NCBI RefSeq assembly: GCF_913774235.1
Contig: NZ_CAJYDW010000005.1
Coordinates: 1 to 64,000, forward strand
Direction of reading: 5' to 3'
From: an uncultured Pseudomonas sp.
Lineage (GTDB): Bacteria; Pseudomonadota; Gammaproteobacteria; Pseudomonadales; Pseudomonadaceae
Length of the DNA stretch: 64,000 nt
The translations under genes and the position numbers were made by a program. The stretch's first letter is position 1. Each line of letters begins with the position of its first letter. The notes under the pieces were generated by a model. That model searched no databases and had not been told where the DNA came from. It saw nothing but the letters and a program-made list of their open reading frames with translations. Shown piece by piece: positions 33,812-44,900 of the stretch.

Positions 33812-34534
33812 GTGAGCTCGCAACCGTTCTTTGATCTGAGTAAGTGGCATGGGGTTTTGATAATCGATCCAGGCCAGCATCAAGAATTTGATAAGTTCCT
33901 GAGGGATAAGGAGCATATCTACGTATACCTCAGATCAAGATTGCGGCATCATACTTGTGATGATGAGGGAAATCTCATAGAAGTAACCTCAAAAGATCAG
34001 TCTATTCTTGAGCATTATTGGAGGAAATTCGAGTCCAGTCGAAAGCACTATGCCAATTTGATGCTCGTAACGGCTGCGGCGTATCTTGAGTCTATAGTGT
34101 ACGATTTTTTCCATGTTTTTTTTCTGCACAATAATAAAGCTATGCATAGCTTTATTGGTCGTGACGAAGAAAAAGGCTATATCCGGCTAGATGAAGTTCT
34201 GGGTAGCGAGTCTTTAGATGAACTGTTAGGTCGTCTTGCGGCGCGAGCCGCTACCAATGCGGCCGCCGGTTCACCTAAGGATATTCAAAAAAGGCTTAAA
34301 AAGCTGCTAGGTCAAGGGTTTCCGGACGATCTGCTCAAATCTTTCGAGCAGCTTGTGGAATCGAGAAATATCATCGCTCATGAGGCAGAATTGCTGCCCG
34401 ATGAGCAACTGGACGTTGCCGGATCGTACGAAACTGTGCTTCAGATACTAAAATTTTTCGGTCGCGTGGCGATTGAGAAGTCTATCCCTATCAGGGATGC
34501 AGGCCATCTTTTAGATAACTCGCTAATTCACTAG
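33812..34534 (+). CDS. HEPN-domain protein
   Basis: This 240-residue helical protein carries RNIIAH (in LVESRNIIAHEAEL), the R-N-x3-H motif of HEPN ribonucleases of the MAE_28990/RiboL-PSP type, which cut RNA in many toxin-antitoxin and defence systems. The remaining sequence is low in GC compared with the backbone. The GTG at 33812 is the likely start; a TTG at 33803 is closer to the AGAGG site. It follows a small unknown gene, a common TA-like arrangement. Activity is inferred from the motif only. Confidence 0.65.
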   Translation: MSSQPFFDLSKWHGVLIIDPGQHQEFDKFLRDKEHIYVYLRSRLRHHTCDDEGNLIEVTSKDQSILEHYWRKFESSRKHYANLMLVTAAAYLESIVYDFFHVFFLHNNKAMHSFIGRDEEKGYIRLDEVLGSESLDELLGRLAARAATNAAAGSPKDIQKRLKKLLGQGFPDDLLKSFEQLVESRNIIAHEAELLPDEQLDVAGSYETVLQILKFFGRVAIEKSIPIRDAGHLLDNSLIH

Positions 34535-34858
34535 GTGGGCGCACGCAGGTGAGTGCGTCATTTGCATAAGGCTTTAAGAGCCTAATCATCAGGCTCCACT
34601 AGATCCATTTGATATCGGCAACGTTGGCATATTACTTCGTTTAACTGGTAGCCCGTTAAAAGTGTTTGGTCGTCCTCTATGGTTTGGTCGCAATCCTCAA
34701 TGCTGCATATGACGTCTTCGATAAGTGGCTTGATAAATTCCCGATAGTGCCACTATTGATTATCAGATAGTGATTCGACCGATCCTCCATTGGCAATCAA
34801 TCTTTAGCAATGCCTGTGGTGGCTATTGATCGGTGCTGAGCTTTTGGCGACGAATCAC
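34535..34858. other. Intergenic region without recognised gene
   Basis: About 320 nt between the convergent HEPN and dnaE2 genes. It contains a hairpin-like stretch (GGCTTTAAGAGCC near 34570) that could end either transcript, and AT-rich sequence, but no frame with coding character. Confidence 0.4.
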
Positions 34859-37800
34859 CTACCGAAAGTCGCGGCTCCTCACATCTAGGCCCTGCAGCAG
34901 CTCGCTAATGTCCAGCAGCCGTCCGGCGACCACGTGCATGACGCCTTCCCGATTCTCCAGTGTGCCGTCGACCCGCAGTAGCTGAGAGGCAACCAGGTCT
35001 CGGCGCTGCCGTTCGGCCAGGTCCTTGCGCACCACCACGTTGACCATGCCGAACTCATCTTCCAGCGTCACGAAGGTGATGCCACTGGCCGTCCCGGGCC
35101 GCTGGCGGCCGACCACCAGGCCGGCGACTCGGGCGGGTTGGCCATGGCGCCGCTCGGCTAGGTCGCGGGAACTCATCAGGCGCCTCGCCATGAGCTCGGG
35201 GCGCAGCAGCGTCAGTGGGTGGGGACCGAGCGTGGTACCCAGGGCCGCGTAGTCGGCGTAGAGGTTCTCACCGACTGAGGGCGCCTCCAGTTCCAACACC
35301 TCTTCCTCTACGACCACGCCATCCGCGAACAGCGGTAACTGCGGTTCGACCGCCGCCATGCTCCAGCGCGCTTGGAAGCGATGGCCAGCCAGCCCCTGCA
35401 GGGCGCCGGCATCGGCCAGGCAGTCGCGAGCACGACTGTCCAGGTCAGCACGTAGGCACAAGTCCGCGACGTCGCGGAAGGGGTGCCGCCGACGTGCCTC
35501 TTCCACGGCTCGGCCCGCTTTCTCCGAAAGGCCGCGAACCATCCGTAGCCCAAGCCGGATCGCCGGCTGCATCCCCTGGCTCGCCGCCTCCAGCGTGCAA
35601 TCCCAGTCGCTGCAGCTCGCATCGACGGGTCGGATTTCGATACGGTGACGCCGAGCGTCCTGCAGCACCTGGTCCGGGCTGTAGAAACCCATCGGGTGCG
35701 AGTTGATCAGGGCGGCGGCGAAGGCGGCCTGCTCGTGACATTTCAGCCAGCAACTGGCGTACGTCAGCAAGGCGAAGCTGGCGGCATGAGACTCAGGAAA
35801 GCCATAGCTACCGAAGCCCTCGATCTGGGTGAAGATCCGCGTGGCGAACTCAGCGGAGTAGCCGTTGGCGAGCATCCGGGTCGTCAGTCGCTCACGGTGG
35901 GGCTCCAGGCCACCATGGCGCTTCCAGGCGGCCATCGAGCGGCGCAACTGATCGGCTTCGCCGGGTGAGTAGTCCGCCGCCTCGATGGCCAGCTCCATCA
36001 CCTGTTCCTGGAACAGCGGCACGCCGAGGGTGCGGCCGAAGACCCGTTCCAACCTCGGCGGATAGCTGACCTCTTCCTGGCCGTTACGGCGGCGTAGGTA
36101 GGGATGGACCATGTCGCCCTGGATCGGCCCCGGCCGAACGATCGCCACCTCGATCACCAGATCGTAGAACGTCTGTGGCTGCAGACGCGGCAGCATTGCC
36201 ATCTGCGCGCGGCTTTCGATCTGGAATACACCCAGGGTGTCGGCGCGACTGATCATGTCATAGGTGGGCTTGTCCTCCTGGGGCAGGGTGGCCAGCGTCC
36301 ACTCGCGACCGCGGTAGCCCTTCACCAGGTCGAAGCAGCGACGTAGCGCGCTGAGCATGCCCAGGGCCAGGATGTCGACCTTGAGCAGGCCCATGGCATC
36401 CAGGTCGTCCTTATCCCACTGGATCACTGTTCGCTCCGCCATCGCGGCATTCTCGACCGGTACCAGGGTATCCAGGGCCTGGTCGGCAATGACGAAGCCG
36501 CCCGGGTGCTGGGAGAGGTGTCTTGGAAATCCAATCAGCTCGCCGGTGAGCACCAGCACGCGATGGAGCAGGGGACTATCCGGATCGAAGCCCGCTTCGC
36601 GTAGTCGAGCCGGGGGCGGCAAGGTATCGGTCCAGCGGCCACAGCAATCGGCGAGGGCGCCGATCTGATCCGCCGGCAGGCCCAGCGCCTTGGCCACGTC
36701 GCGGATGGCCCCGGCCGCGTGGTACGTCGAGACCACGGCGGTGAGGGCGGCACGCTCGCGGCCGTAGCGTCGAAACACGTACTGGATCACCTCCTCGCGC
36801 CGCTCGTGTTCGAAGTCGACATCGATGTCTGGCGGCTCGTCTCGTTCGTGACTGATGAACCTTTCGAACAGCAGATTGATGCGAGTCGGGTCCAGCTCAG
36901 TGATGCCCAATGCAAAGCAGACCGCCGAGTTGGCCGCCGACCCCCGGCCTTGGCAGAGAATCCCTTGCTCGCGGGCGAATCTCACGATGTCGTGGACGGT
37001 GAGAAAATAGCTCTCGTAGCCCTTGTCGGCGATCAGCCGCAATTCCTTCTCGATCTGGGCACGCAGCTTATCCGAGAGTCCCTTTGGCCAGCGCCAGGCG
37101 CAGCCTTGCTCCGTGAGATGCCTGAGCCAGGACGTGGCGGTATGGGCTGCCGGCACCACCTCGCTGGGATACTGGTAGCGCAGCTCCGTCAGCTCGAACC
37201 GGCAGCGCTGGGCGATACGAATCGTCTCCTCCAGCAGCGCGGAGGGATAGCAAGACGCCAGGACCTCCCGCGAACGCAGGTGGCGTTCGCCATTGGGGAA
37301 CAGCAGCTGGCCCGCCTCGGCCACGGGGACGCGATGGCGTATGGCCGTTAAGGTGTCCTGCAGGGCACGCCGGCCGCGACAGTGCATATGCACATCGCCT
37401 GCGGCCACCAGCGGCAACTGCAGCTGCTCGCCCAACTGCTGTAATTGCCGCAGACGCGCCGCGTCATCGCCGTCCAGGTGCAGTTCGGCAGCGATCCAGG
37501 TACGACCGGGAAGGCGTCCGGCCAGCCACTGCCCGGGTTCGGCCTGGACCTCGCGCTCAGGCAGCCACAGGGCCAGCAGGCCTTCGACCTCGTCCAGGTC
37601 GTCCCGCAGCAACCGGTAGCGACCTTTCTCGGCCCGCCGGCGCGCTCGGGTGATCAACCGGCACAGGTGCTGGTAGCCGACCAGGTCCTCGACCAGCAGG
37701 ACTACCTTCGGCCCCTGCACAATCTGGAACTCGGCGCCGACGATCAGCCGCACCTGGTGCCGTTGGGACGCCTGCCAGGCTCGGACGATGCCGGCTAAGC

Positions 37801-37933
37801 TGCATTCGTCGGTGATGGCCAGCGCCTCATAGCCCAGCTGCCGGGCGCGCTCGGCGAGTTGATCGACACTGGATGCACCGCGTTGGAAGCTGAAAGTAGA
37901 CAGGCAGTGCAACTCGGCATAGGCCGGGCTCAT
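34859..37933 (-). CDS. dnaE2: Error-prone DNA polymerase DnaE2 (ImuC)
   Basis: This 1024-residue C-family polymerase starts with a PHP domain ([21 protein letters not shown]; note Cys where a second His is usual) and contains [19 protein letters not shown] and the catalytic [18 protein letters not shown]. The length fits DnaE2 rather than the replicative DnaE1. With ImuA and ImuB it forms the SOS mutasome that copies across damaged DNA with errors. The start at 37933 overlaps the imuB stop (ATGA), so a longer reading of 1064 residues is rejected. It is the last gene of the operon headed by the LexA box. Confidence 0.94.
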   Translation of the reverse strand: MSPAYAELHCLSTFSFQRGASSVDQLAERARQLGYEALAITDECSLAGIVRAWQASQRHQVRLIVGAEFQIVQGPKVVLLVEDLVGYQHLCRLITRARRRAEKGRYRLLRDDLDEVEGLLALWLPEREVQAEPGQWLAGRLPGRTWIAAELHLDGDDAARLRQLQQLGEQLQLPLVAAGDVHMHCRGRRALQDTLTAIRHRVPVAEAGQLLFPNGERHLRSREVLASCYPSALLEETIRIAQRCRFELTELRYQYPSEVVPAAHTATSWLRHLTEQGCAWRWPKGLSDKLRAQIEKELRLIADKGYESYFLTVHDIVRFAREQGILCQGRGSAANSAVCFALGITELDPTRINLLFERFISHERDEPPDIDVDFEHERREEVIQYVFRRYGRERAALTAVVSTYHAAGAIRDVAKALGLPADQIGALADCCGRWTDTLPPPARLREAGFDPDSPLLHRVLVLTGELIGFPRHLSQHPGGFVIADQALDTLVPVENAAMAERTVIQWDKDDLDAMGLLKVDILALGMLSALRRCFDLVKGYRGREWTLATLPQEDKPTYDMISRADTLGVFQIESRAQMAMLPRLQPQTFYDLVIEVAIVRPGPIQGDMVHPYLRRRNGQEEVSYPPRLERVFGRTLGVPLFQEQVMELAIEAADYSPGEADQLRRSMAAWKRHGGLEPHRERLTTRMLANGYSAEFATRIFTQIEGFGSYGFPESHAASFALLTYASCWLKCHEQAAFAAALINSHPMGFYSPDQVLQDARRHRIEIRPVDASCSDWDCTLEAASQGMQPAIRLGLRMVRGLSEKAGRAVEEARRRHPFRDVADLCLRADLDSRARDCLADAGALQGLAGHRFQARWSMAAVEPQLPLFADGVVVEEEVLELEAPSVGENLYADYAALGTTLGPHPLTLLRPELMARRLMSSRDLAERRHGQPARVAGLVVGRQRPGTASGITFVTLEDEFGMVNVVVRKDLAERQRRDLVASQLLRVDGTLENREGVMHVVAGRLLDISELLQGLDVRSRDFR

Positions 37934-39345
37934 CCGAACCATCCATGGACCCACCAGCCCGGGCCCTCGGTCACGGACTGGAACGCCCAGGCGCGGCGAC
38001 CATCCAGCAGCTCGACCTCGAAGTAGTCGCGCCGGCAGTCGCCGCCGTCCCACCAGCCGCTTTCGAGCCGCTCTGGGCCGCGCACGATGCGCAGCGGATC
38101 CGCCTCCAGCGGTATCGGCTCAGGTAGCAGCCAGCCCGGGCGCGGATTCGGCCCCAGGGCGCCGAGGGCAAGCGAGGGCGCATCTCGGCGCCAAGCCTGC
38201 TCCGGACGGTGGTCGCCCTGGGCGCCTATCGAGTACACGGCGTCATCGCCCAGCCGAGCGCGCAGACGCTCGCGGAGCTGTTCCCAGCTCAGAGTCTGCT
38301 GAGGGCGTTCGTCGAACAAGCTGGTGTGTTGTGGCACGTAGCTGGGCAATTCATCGGCAACGAGGCCAATGGCCAGCACCGGCTCAATGACCACGGTGGG
38401 CTCCAGCCGGCCACGGGCGAATTCGAACAGCAGGGCCGGATCACGCTCGGCGGCCAGCAGGCCGATCACCACCTGAGTGGTGGGCGCGTGGCGATGCTCG
38501 AGCAGCAGAGTGAAGCGCTGCACGCCCATGTCGCGACCGGCTAGATATGTCGCCAGATCCGCCGTGAGGCGGCGCAGCGGAAAGAGCAGCGGCTGGGTCG
38601 ATTCCACTTCGAAATTCAGCTCGATCCTGAGGCTAAACGTCGTCGGCGGTTGGAAGAAATTCAAGGGCAGCGTCTTGCTGCCAAGCAACTGATCCAAGTG
38701 CTCCAGCAAGGCCTTTGGAAAGCGCCGCGCCAGCTGCGCGCGCGGCAAGGCCAGGACCTGGCTCAGCTGGCGTAATCCCATGCGATTGAGCGCCTGCACC
38801 AGCTCCGGCGTGAGTCCGAGGTGGTGCAGCGGAAGGTCGCGCAGCGCCTCCGGCAGTCCTGTCATATTCGGTACCACTAGCCCATCGCCGGCGTTGGCCA
38901 GCACTCGTGCCGCGACCGGATTCGGGGCCAGGGCCAGGCGATGGACAAAGCCGAGGCTGGTCAGCTCCTGACGCAGTCGCGCTTCGAAGCGTGGCCAGGG
39001 GCCGAACAAGGGCAGACTCGATTGCACCTCCAGCAGCAAGGCGGATGGATAGTGCAGGCTGACCTGGGAGCTGAAGCTATAGGCCCAGGTCGCGGCCAGT
39101 TGGTGCTGGCGCGTGATCTCCGTCTCGTCGTACTCCGCGGTCGCAAAGCGCGGGCAGATGGCTTGGGCAGCAGTAAACGTCATCTCCGGCCGCAGCCCCA
39201 AGGCAGCGGCCGCAGGGTTCACGGCGCGCAGGATGCGCCGCTGGATCGGTCCGGACAGCAGCGCCAGGGGTTCGTCCGGATCTGGCCGGTTGCGCAGCAC
39301 GCCATCAAGCGCGAACTGGGGAAAGAGGATGCAGGCCCACCGCAT
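37930..39345 (-). CDS. imuB: ImuB, Y-family-like mutasome protein
   Basis: This 471-residue protein is related to Y-family polymerases ([18 protein letters not shown], then [13 protein letters not shown] and a helix-hairpin segment [24 protein letters not shown]). The catalytic acidic residues of true polymerases are not evident, as is known for ImuB, which acts as a hub bringing ImuA, DnaE2 and the beta clamp together. A clamp-binding-like motif QPLLF lies near residue 249. It is 12 nt after imuA and overlaps dnaE2 by 4 nt. Confidence 0.92.
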   Translation of the reverse strand: MRWACILFPQFALDGVLRNRPDPDEPLALLSGPIQRRILRAVNPAAAALGLRPEMTFTAAQAICPRFATAEYDETEITRQHQLAATWAYSFSSQVSLHYPSALLLEVQSSLPLFGPWPRFEARLRQELTSLGFVHRLALAPNPVAARVLANAGDGLVVPNMTGLPEALRDLPLHHLGLTPELVQALNRMGLRQLSQVLALPRAQLARRFPKALLEHLDQLLGSKTLPLNFFQPPTTFSLRIELNFEVESTQPLLFPLRRLTADLATYLAGRDMGVQRFTLLLEHRHAPTTQVVIGLLAAERDPALLFEFARGRLEPTVVIEPVLAIGLVADELPSYVPQHTSLFDERPQQTLSWEQLRERLRARLGDDAVYSIGAQGDHRPEQAWRRDAPSLALGALGPNPRPGWLLPEPIPLEADPLRIVRGPERLESGWWDGGDCRRDYFEVELLDGRRAWAFQSVTEGPGWWVHGWFG

Positions 39346-39357
39346 ACCAGAACTCCG

Positions 39358-39990
39358 TCAATGCAAGGTGCCGAGGCGCAGTGCCGCTGTCGGCGCATGG
39401 CCTCCGCGACATTTGAGAATGCGGAGCTGGGGCGGCGAGCCCTCGATCACCAGGCGCAGCGCCGCGGGCGACGAGTTCAAGGCTTCTCGCAGCCCACGGA
39501 ACACAAACGCGAGGGCCTGGCCCGTCTCCGCCGCCACCTGCAGGCGCCGCAGCGCCCGATCATCGGCGCGTCCTGGCCAGCACAGGACCGCGCCGCAGCT
39601 ACCCGAGCGCAAGCATTGCTCGGCGGCCCAGAGCGCGTCGGCTCCCCGGACCTGGATGATGCTCAGGCGGGCGAGATCCACGCCGGCCCGTAGCCAGGCG
39701 TGGGGGTAGGGCAGGTGGGGTGGGGCAATCAGCACGAGGCGTTCGCCCGCGGCCGCGAGCCTAGCCAATGTGGGCCACACCAGCTGCAGCTCTCCCAGCC
39801 CGGGATGCGCCGAGAGAATCTCGGTGAGGGCCGCGTCGGGCCATCCGCCCAGGGGCAGGTGGGCGTCGAGTTCGGCATGGCCGGTGGGATGCTGACTGGT
39901 GTCATCCTGGCGGTGGCTCTGGCCACGCCATAGACGCCGGCCGTCGAGCAGGTTGTCCAGGACGACGAGATTGCTGGCGGTGCTATCCAT
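39358..39990 (-). CDS. imuA: ImuA, SOS mutasome RecA-like protein
   Basis: This 210-residue protein matches ImuA (also annotated as SulA-like translesion protein): HAELDAHLPLGGWPDAALTEIL is the typical start of the RecA-like core, without a complete Walker A, and it ends in a basic tail. ImuA binds ImuB and RecA. The start at 39990 overlaps the preceding small gene by 8 nt. It belongs to the LexA-controlled operon. Confidence 0.88.
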   Translation of the reverse strand: MDSTASNLVVLDNLLDGRRLWRGQSHRQDDTSQHPTGHAELDAHLPLGGWPDAALTEILSAHPGLGELQLVWPTLARLAAAGERLVLIAPPHLPYPHAWLRAGVDLARLSIIQVRGADALWAAEQCLRSGSCGAVLCWPGRADDRALRRLQVAAETGQALAFVFRGLREALNSSPAALRLVIEGSPPQLRILKCRGGHAPTAALRLGTLH

Positions 39991-40417
39991 GCTGCTGATC
40001 TCCGGCCAGCTGTCGATGTTCGCTGCAGAGGATCTGCAGGCGACCCCGCAGAGCCGCAAGATCGGCATGCAACACGGAGTTCATCGCCTCCAGGCGCAAG
40101 ATGTGACGCTGAGCGCGGGCGAGCGGATCGTCCGCGTCGTCAGGTACGCCGTGCTCCCCATGGGGGATATGGCGGCGGTTCTGCTCCTGGACGGTCTGGA
40201 CGTAGCGCAGGCGATGCCGCTGGATCTCGGCGACGAGCACGTCGCGCTCGGACACCAACACTTGGTTGGCCCGCTGGGCGCGTCCGAGAATGCGGCGGGT
40301 GTCATCGAGCTCTTCGGTGAGCAGGTCGACCAGGTTGCGGCAGTAGCTCAGCTGCGACGGCTGGAACAGCTCCTGCTGCTGTTCGAAGGTGTCGTGATCG
40401 TCAGAGAAAACGCCCAT
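39983..40417 (-). CDS. Unknown coiled-coil protein at head of the imu operon
   Basis: This 144-residue protein is mainly helical with coiled-coil character (QPSQLSYCRNLVDLLTEELDDTRRILG and a second helix near residues 100-140). It is not one of the known mutasome genes. Its end overlaps imuA by 8 nt and its start overlaps a 39-codon frame, so it is transcribed as part of the SOS operon. It could be an operon-specific adaptor or regulator; no family is recognised. Confidence 0.65.
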   Translation of the reverse strand: MGVFSDDHDTFEQQQELFQPSQLSYCRNLVDLLTEELDDTRRILGRAQRANQVLVSERDVLVAEIQRHRLRYVQTVQEQNRRHIPHGEHGVPDDADDPLARAQRHILRLEAMNSVLHADLAALRGRLQILCSEHRQLAGDQQHG

Positions 40418-40520
40418 TGCGGCCTACCTGCACATAACCCAGGTTGAAAGCGTTCTGTCGGGTGGACATGAGGCCAGGAGCAGTATGGCGGGGACGGGGA
40501 ATGCTGGTAGGGGCAGGCAT
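40401..40520 (-). CDS. 39-codon leader ORF after the LexA box
   Basis: A 39-codon frame (MPAPTSIPRPRHTAPGLMST...) starts at 40520 with an excellent GGAGG site 6 nt upstream, and begins 20 nt downstream of the LexA box. It ends 17 nt inside the following gene. It is Pro- and Arg-rich at first, with no known domain. It may be a regulatory leader peptide, a small SOS protein, or simply the upstream part that couples translation of the next gene. Confidence 0.45.
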   Translation of the reverse strand: MPAPTSIPRPRHTAPGLMSTRQNAFNLGYVQVGRNGRFL

Positions 40521-40539
40521 GAGGAACCTCCTTTCGTTT

Positions 40540-40559
40540 TACTGTATGAATAGACAGTA
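40540..40559. promoter_or_regulatory. LexA box (SOS operator)
   Basis: TACTGTATGAATAGACAGTA fits the LexA consensus CTG-N10-CAG with extended matching TA ends; it differs from the perfect palindrome at only a few central bases. It sits 20 nt upstream of the first open frame of the imuA-imuB-dnaE2 operon, which is classically repressed by LexA and induced by DNA damage. Confidence 0.88.
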
Positions 40560-40927
40560 GTGAGCGAAAGGGTTCCCAGCAAGATTGACAACGACGAACG
40601 GTAGAATTGAAGCGGGCAGGATGGGCTTCGCTATCCGTCTGAGCACGTACTTATCGTGTAAGCCCACAGCTCTATAGCCCTCGATGCAACGGGCCGCAAG
40701 TACGGCCGTGGCATTTTCCGCACGACGCGGATCCAGGAAGCGCCCGGGTGGAACATGAGACGTGAGCCCCTAAGCCAGGGCATCATGAATCGCATAGATC
40801 AGGTTTGGTCAGCCTAATATGCCTTAAGGGTCGAACTTCATTTGGCTTCAGCCTTGCTGTGAAGTTAGAGTGATACTGAGCTCGCCAGGACCTGGTTTTT
40901 CAAAACTGCTTTGACTGAGGTGGGTAG
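40560..40927. other. Intergenic region between imu operon and membrane gene
   Basis: About 370 nt with no coding frame that I trust. It should hold the promoter of the plus-strand membrane gene and, at its left edge, that of the SOS operon. No repeat was noted. Confidence 0.4.
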
Positions 40928-41671
40928 ATGGAAGGCGGAGTTAAGGAAGGAAAGGGTGATTTATGGTTTGGGGATTCTTTTTCAAGAATCGTTTTGGGTG
41001 GCATATCAGCAGCAGTAACTGGCGCTGTTTGTTATTGGGTGCCGTATATAGTGGGTAAGTCGTATTTTGCGCGAAGAAATTCGATGCTAAATATTCCATC
41101 TGGATTGTTTGAAAATACAGCCGAGGATTATTTTGCATACAGCTATTATGCAATGCTTACAGTTATTACCAATCTTAGTGAATTTTTTCTTGGTGACTTC
41201 CGTAGAACGGCTTATATTGCTGCTTTTTCATGCGTTTTTGTTGTTTATATTATTTTTTTGGTGTGGCTTTCTAAGTCGAACGTAAAGTTTGAATTTGTAA
41301 GAAAGGTAGAGGCGAAAAGAGTATTTAGCGTGCCTCTTGCTGTTTTGTTGATGTCTGCAGGATTGACGGTCTTTATCTCTCTTGCACCTGCTTTCGTTTT
41401 TACCATTCTAGTGGTCCCAGGATTTTTGGGGGCTCAAGCAGCAGTGATTTCAGTGGAAGAAGATAGACTAATATATGCGAATGGCTGTTTGATTGCTAAT
41501 GCAAGGAAATGGCAATGTTCAAGATTGATAAGGGATGGCTCGACGATTGCCGAAGGGTTTTTGATTGCGTCTTCTAAAGAATGGGTTGCAATGTATAGCA
41601 AGGGAGTGACAAAGGTACTTCCGGTTAGTGGGTCAAGTATAGAAAGTGGTGGCTATGCATGGGCAAAGTGA
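40928..41671 (+). CDS. Unknown AT-rich membrane protein
   Basis: This 247-residue protein has about three or four membrane helices (near residues 20-43, 93-115 and 131-162) and a C-terminal soluble stretch (VEEDRLIYANGCLIANARKWQ...). The gene is strongly AT-rich compared with the ICE backbone and so probably recent. It lies upstream of the Avs-like gene on the same strand, separated by 311 nt, so a functional link is possible but unproven. No family is recognised. Confidence 0.65.
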   Translation: MEGGVKEGKGDLWFGDSFSRIVLGGISAAVTGAVCYWVPYIVGKSYFARRNSMLNIPSGLFENTAEDYFAYSYYAMLTVITNLSEFFLGDFRRTAYIAAFSCVFVVYIIFLVWLSKSNVKFEFVRKVEAKRVFSVPLAVLLMSAGLTVFISLAPAFVFTILVVPGFLGAQAAVISVEEDRLIYANGCLIANARKWQCSRLIRDGSTIAEGFLIASSKEWVAMYSKGVTKVLPVSGSSIESGGYAWAK

Positions 41672-41779
41672 GGGCTTGCCGAAGAAGCTTTGCACCTCCT
41701 GGGACTCTTGACGACCGACAGTGGTAATTACAGGAGCATGAATTCATGTGTGAGATAATTGTGCCAGCTGTGCCGCAGC

Positions 41780-41969
41780 TGATTAGCTCCGCCTTCTGAG
41801 TGAACCAAGCTTCAACTTCATTCACGCACTTTCGTAAGCAGCAATCGGTGTAGGGCTTGCAGAAGAATCGGTCAATAGCTCCAGTTTGGAATTGTTCCGC
41901 ACTAGCGTGATCATCATGTCCATATGCTCGGAAGTTAATGTGGTCTAGGCATTCTGCTAGCACGCCCAT
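41780..41969 (-). pseudogene. Possible response-regulator receiver remnant
   Basis: The reverse strand reads INFRAYGHDDHASAEQFQT, then GAIDRFFCKPYTDCCLRKCV. This follows the pattern of the last third of a receiver domain: a Gly-His-Asp loop, then an inter-helix stretch, then the conserved Lys-Pro (FxxKP) of strand 5. No upstream part with the phosphoacceptor Asp is found, and the frame continues into unrelated sequence. It looks like a decayed fragment left between two cargo genes. Confidence 0.3.
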
Positions 41970-41982
41970 CTATGGTGAAAAT

Positions 41983-44900
41983 ATGGACTACAAACGCATT
42001 AGAAGTACGGGCTTAGGACAACGCCTCGCATTTGAAGAACTCATCTGTCAGCTAGCAAGGCGAGAACAGCCGTCCGTCGACGCAGAATTTAGAAGAATAG
42101 AAGGAGCTGGGGGCGATGGTGGAATTGAGGCGTACTGGCTGCTCAGCGATGGTGGTGAGATTGGTTATCAAGCTAAATACTATACAAAATCAGCTGATAT
42201 AAATTGGTCTAATATTGACGATTCCGTGCGGCGGGCTTTGGAAACGCATCCAGGACTGTCCAAGTATATTGTCGCTCTCCCTTGTGATCTGACTGATAAA
42301 ACTGGCAAGCAAAATGGCGGAAATACGGGTTGGGAGAATTGGCAGGCTCGAAAGAAAAAATGGGCTTCGCTTGTTGCACCGCATAAAAATGTAGATTTTA
42401 TTGCATGGACGGCTTCAGAGATCACAGATCGACTTGCTCATCCGAATGCTGAAGGCCTACGTCGATATTGGTTCGGCGACGTTGAGTTCTCACCGAAATG
42501 GTTTTCTGATCACATAGAACTCGCAGTCAAATCGTTAGACGAAAGATACCATCCCGAAGACCATGTCGAAGTTAGCATTGAGCGAGTATTTAAAGTATTA
42601 CTGCGCGACGAAAGTATCATTGGTGAGATTCAGAGCCACTTTTCAAAGATTCAGAACGCTGTGCAACTCGCCGGCATTGAACAGTCGTTGGAGGGCTGCT
42701 TAGCGCTTATTGAAGCTATCCAAACCCATTCAGCAGTCTTGGATAAACTTAGCTTGGACTTCACTTCAGACGCATGGAGAACTTGGCCTATAGCCGCAGT
42801 CCTGGAGGTGACTGAGTCAATTTCAACCTGCGTTCATGATATCGAAAGGGTTCTTTGGCAAGCTAAACAGGAAAAAGCAAAGCAATCGAAATCGGGCAAC
42901 TCCTCATTGGACGACGTAGAGCGTCGTTTACGCGAACTAAGTGATGCATCGTACGTATTCAAGTCGCTGCTTAAGGGACGATACTTTTCTGCGGAGTCAG
43001 GCCGCAGTGTTTTTATATCTGGGAAAGCGGGAGCGGGAAAATCGCATCTACTAGGTAGCGTAGCGCAGAGCGCCATATCAGAGCGTAGAGTCGTCGTCCT
43101 AATCCTCGGCCAACAGCTAAATGGCGACAGTGTCTGGGCTCAGATCTCCAAGCGCCTAGGCATCGGAGAAGTTAATCCTGACGTATTACTTCAAGCACTG
43201 AGTGCCGCCGCTGACGTTACCGGCAAGCGCGGGTTGATCCTAGTGGATGCGGTAAATGAAGGGGCCGGATTAGCCCTCTGGCGTAATGAGCTGGCAGAAT
43301 TCGTCGCAAGAGTCGAACGCCACCCGAATCTAATTCTGGCCTTCAGTTGTAGGGCTGAATATATTCCTTACATTATCCCCTTTTCGGTAAGTGAGAAAGT
43401 TTCGGAATTCCGAGTTCGCGGATTTGAAACGCAGGAAGAGCAGTCGAGAGCGGCTCGCATTTATTTGGGAAAGCGCGGTATATCTCAACCGAACACCCCG
43501 TGGTTGGCCGCCGAGTTTGTAAATCCACTTTTTTTGCGTAGTGCTTGCGTTGCTCTTGAAAGAGAAAATCAAAAGTGGTTTCCCAAGGGTTTGATAGGCA
43601 CGAAGCGGGTTTTCTCGTTCTATACCAGGAGTATCGCTCGCAACCTAGGCGCTGGTAGGGATGGTAGCGATGATTTGGTAACGCCAACGAACCAAGCACT
43701 TGCTGCGATTGCTTCGGACATGGCAGCAAATAGACGTGACTATGTGCCGCATAGCGACGCTATACGCATAGTTGACAGGAGTTTCCACGCATACCCAGCC
43801 CCCCAAGGGAAAACGTGGTTTGAAATTCTTCAGAAAAACGGCCTATTCCGGCTTGACCCAGATCCTAGGAAAAGGGGAGCCGATCCTTTTTCCGCTCCTG
43901 AAGAAATAGCTCGCTTCAGCTTTCAGAGGCTTCAAGACCACTTGATGGCCTCAGTGATACTGGAGACAGTAACCAATCCTTCTGATGCACTGAAATCTGG
44001 CACCCTAAAATTTATCCATGATGATGATAGCATTCATGGGGACTGGGTAGGATTGGTCGACGCTCTGTCGGTGCAACTGCCTGAGCGTTTCAATCAAGAG
44101 CTGCTCGATCTGCTACCCGGCAATATCAATACATGGGTGAATGATCCAGCAGTCAGCGATGGCTTCATAGATAGCCTTAGGTGGCGCGATAATGAGTCGT
44201 TTACCGATCGGACACTTCAGATATTCAACGCATTCCTGAAAGTTGAAGACGGATATTTCGATATTATCATCCAGGTCGGTGCGAGTGCTGGGCACCCCTG
44301 GAATGCAGAGGCGCTGCATAAGCGGCTAATTGCTCTTGATATGCCGAAGCGGGATGCATATTGGACTGTGCACGCGAACATTCTCCCGTTAGACGAGGGT
44401 GCTACCGCCAGACGGCTCATAGAATGGAGCGCTCTTGAACAGAGCGAGCAGACAGATCCTGAGGTACAGTACCTTTGCGCGATAACTCTTACATGGTTCC
44501 TTGCTAGTTCTAACCGAGAGTTACGGGATAAGGCTACCAAAGCGCTCACCTCGCTGATGATCCGTAACCCCTCTCTGTACGCGAAGCTTTGCGGCGATTT
44601 TGCCGAAGTAGACGATTTGTATATCTTAGAGCGCCTGCACATGGCAGCCTTCGGCGCGTGCTGTGTCAGCAATTGTGAACGGCTTCTACGTCCCTTTTCT
44701 GAGGTGGCCTACAAGGCTGTATTCGACCGGGTGGACGTCCCTGCATCCATCCTGCTCCGAGACGCCGCCCTTGGCATTATCGAACTCGCCGCTTGCAAAA
44801 ATTGCTTGCTAGAAAGCGTGGACATTCAGAAGGCCCGGCCGCCCTATGACTCGAAGGTCATTCGACTTTTCGTCACAGAAGAGGCGGTCGAGAAGGCTGC

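Noticed and set aside
37934-38053. Longer N-terminus for DnaE2
   Set aside because: It would read through the imuB coding sequence; the ATGA junction at 37930-37933 and the family start [12 protein letters not shown] support the shorter form.
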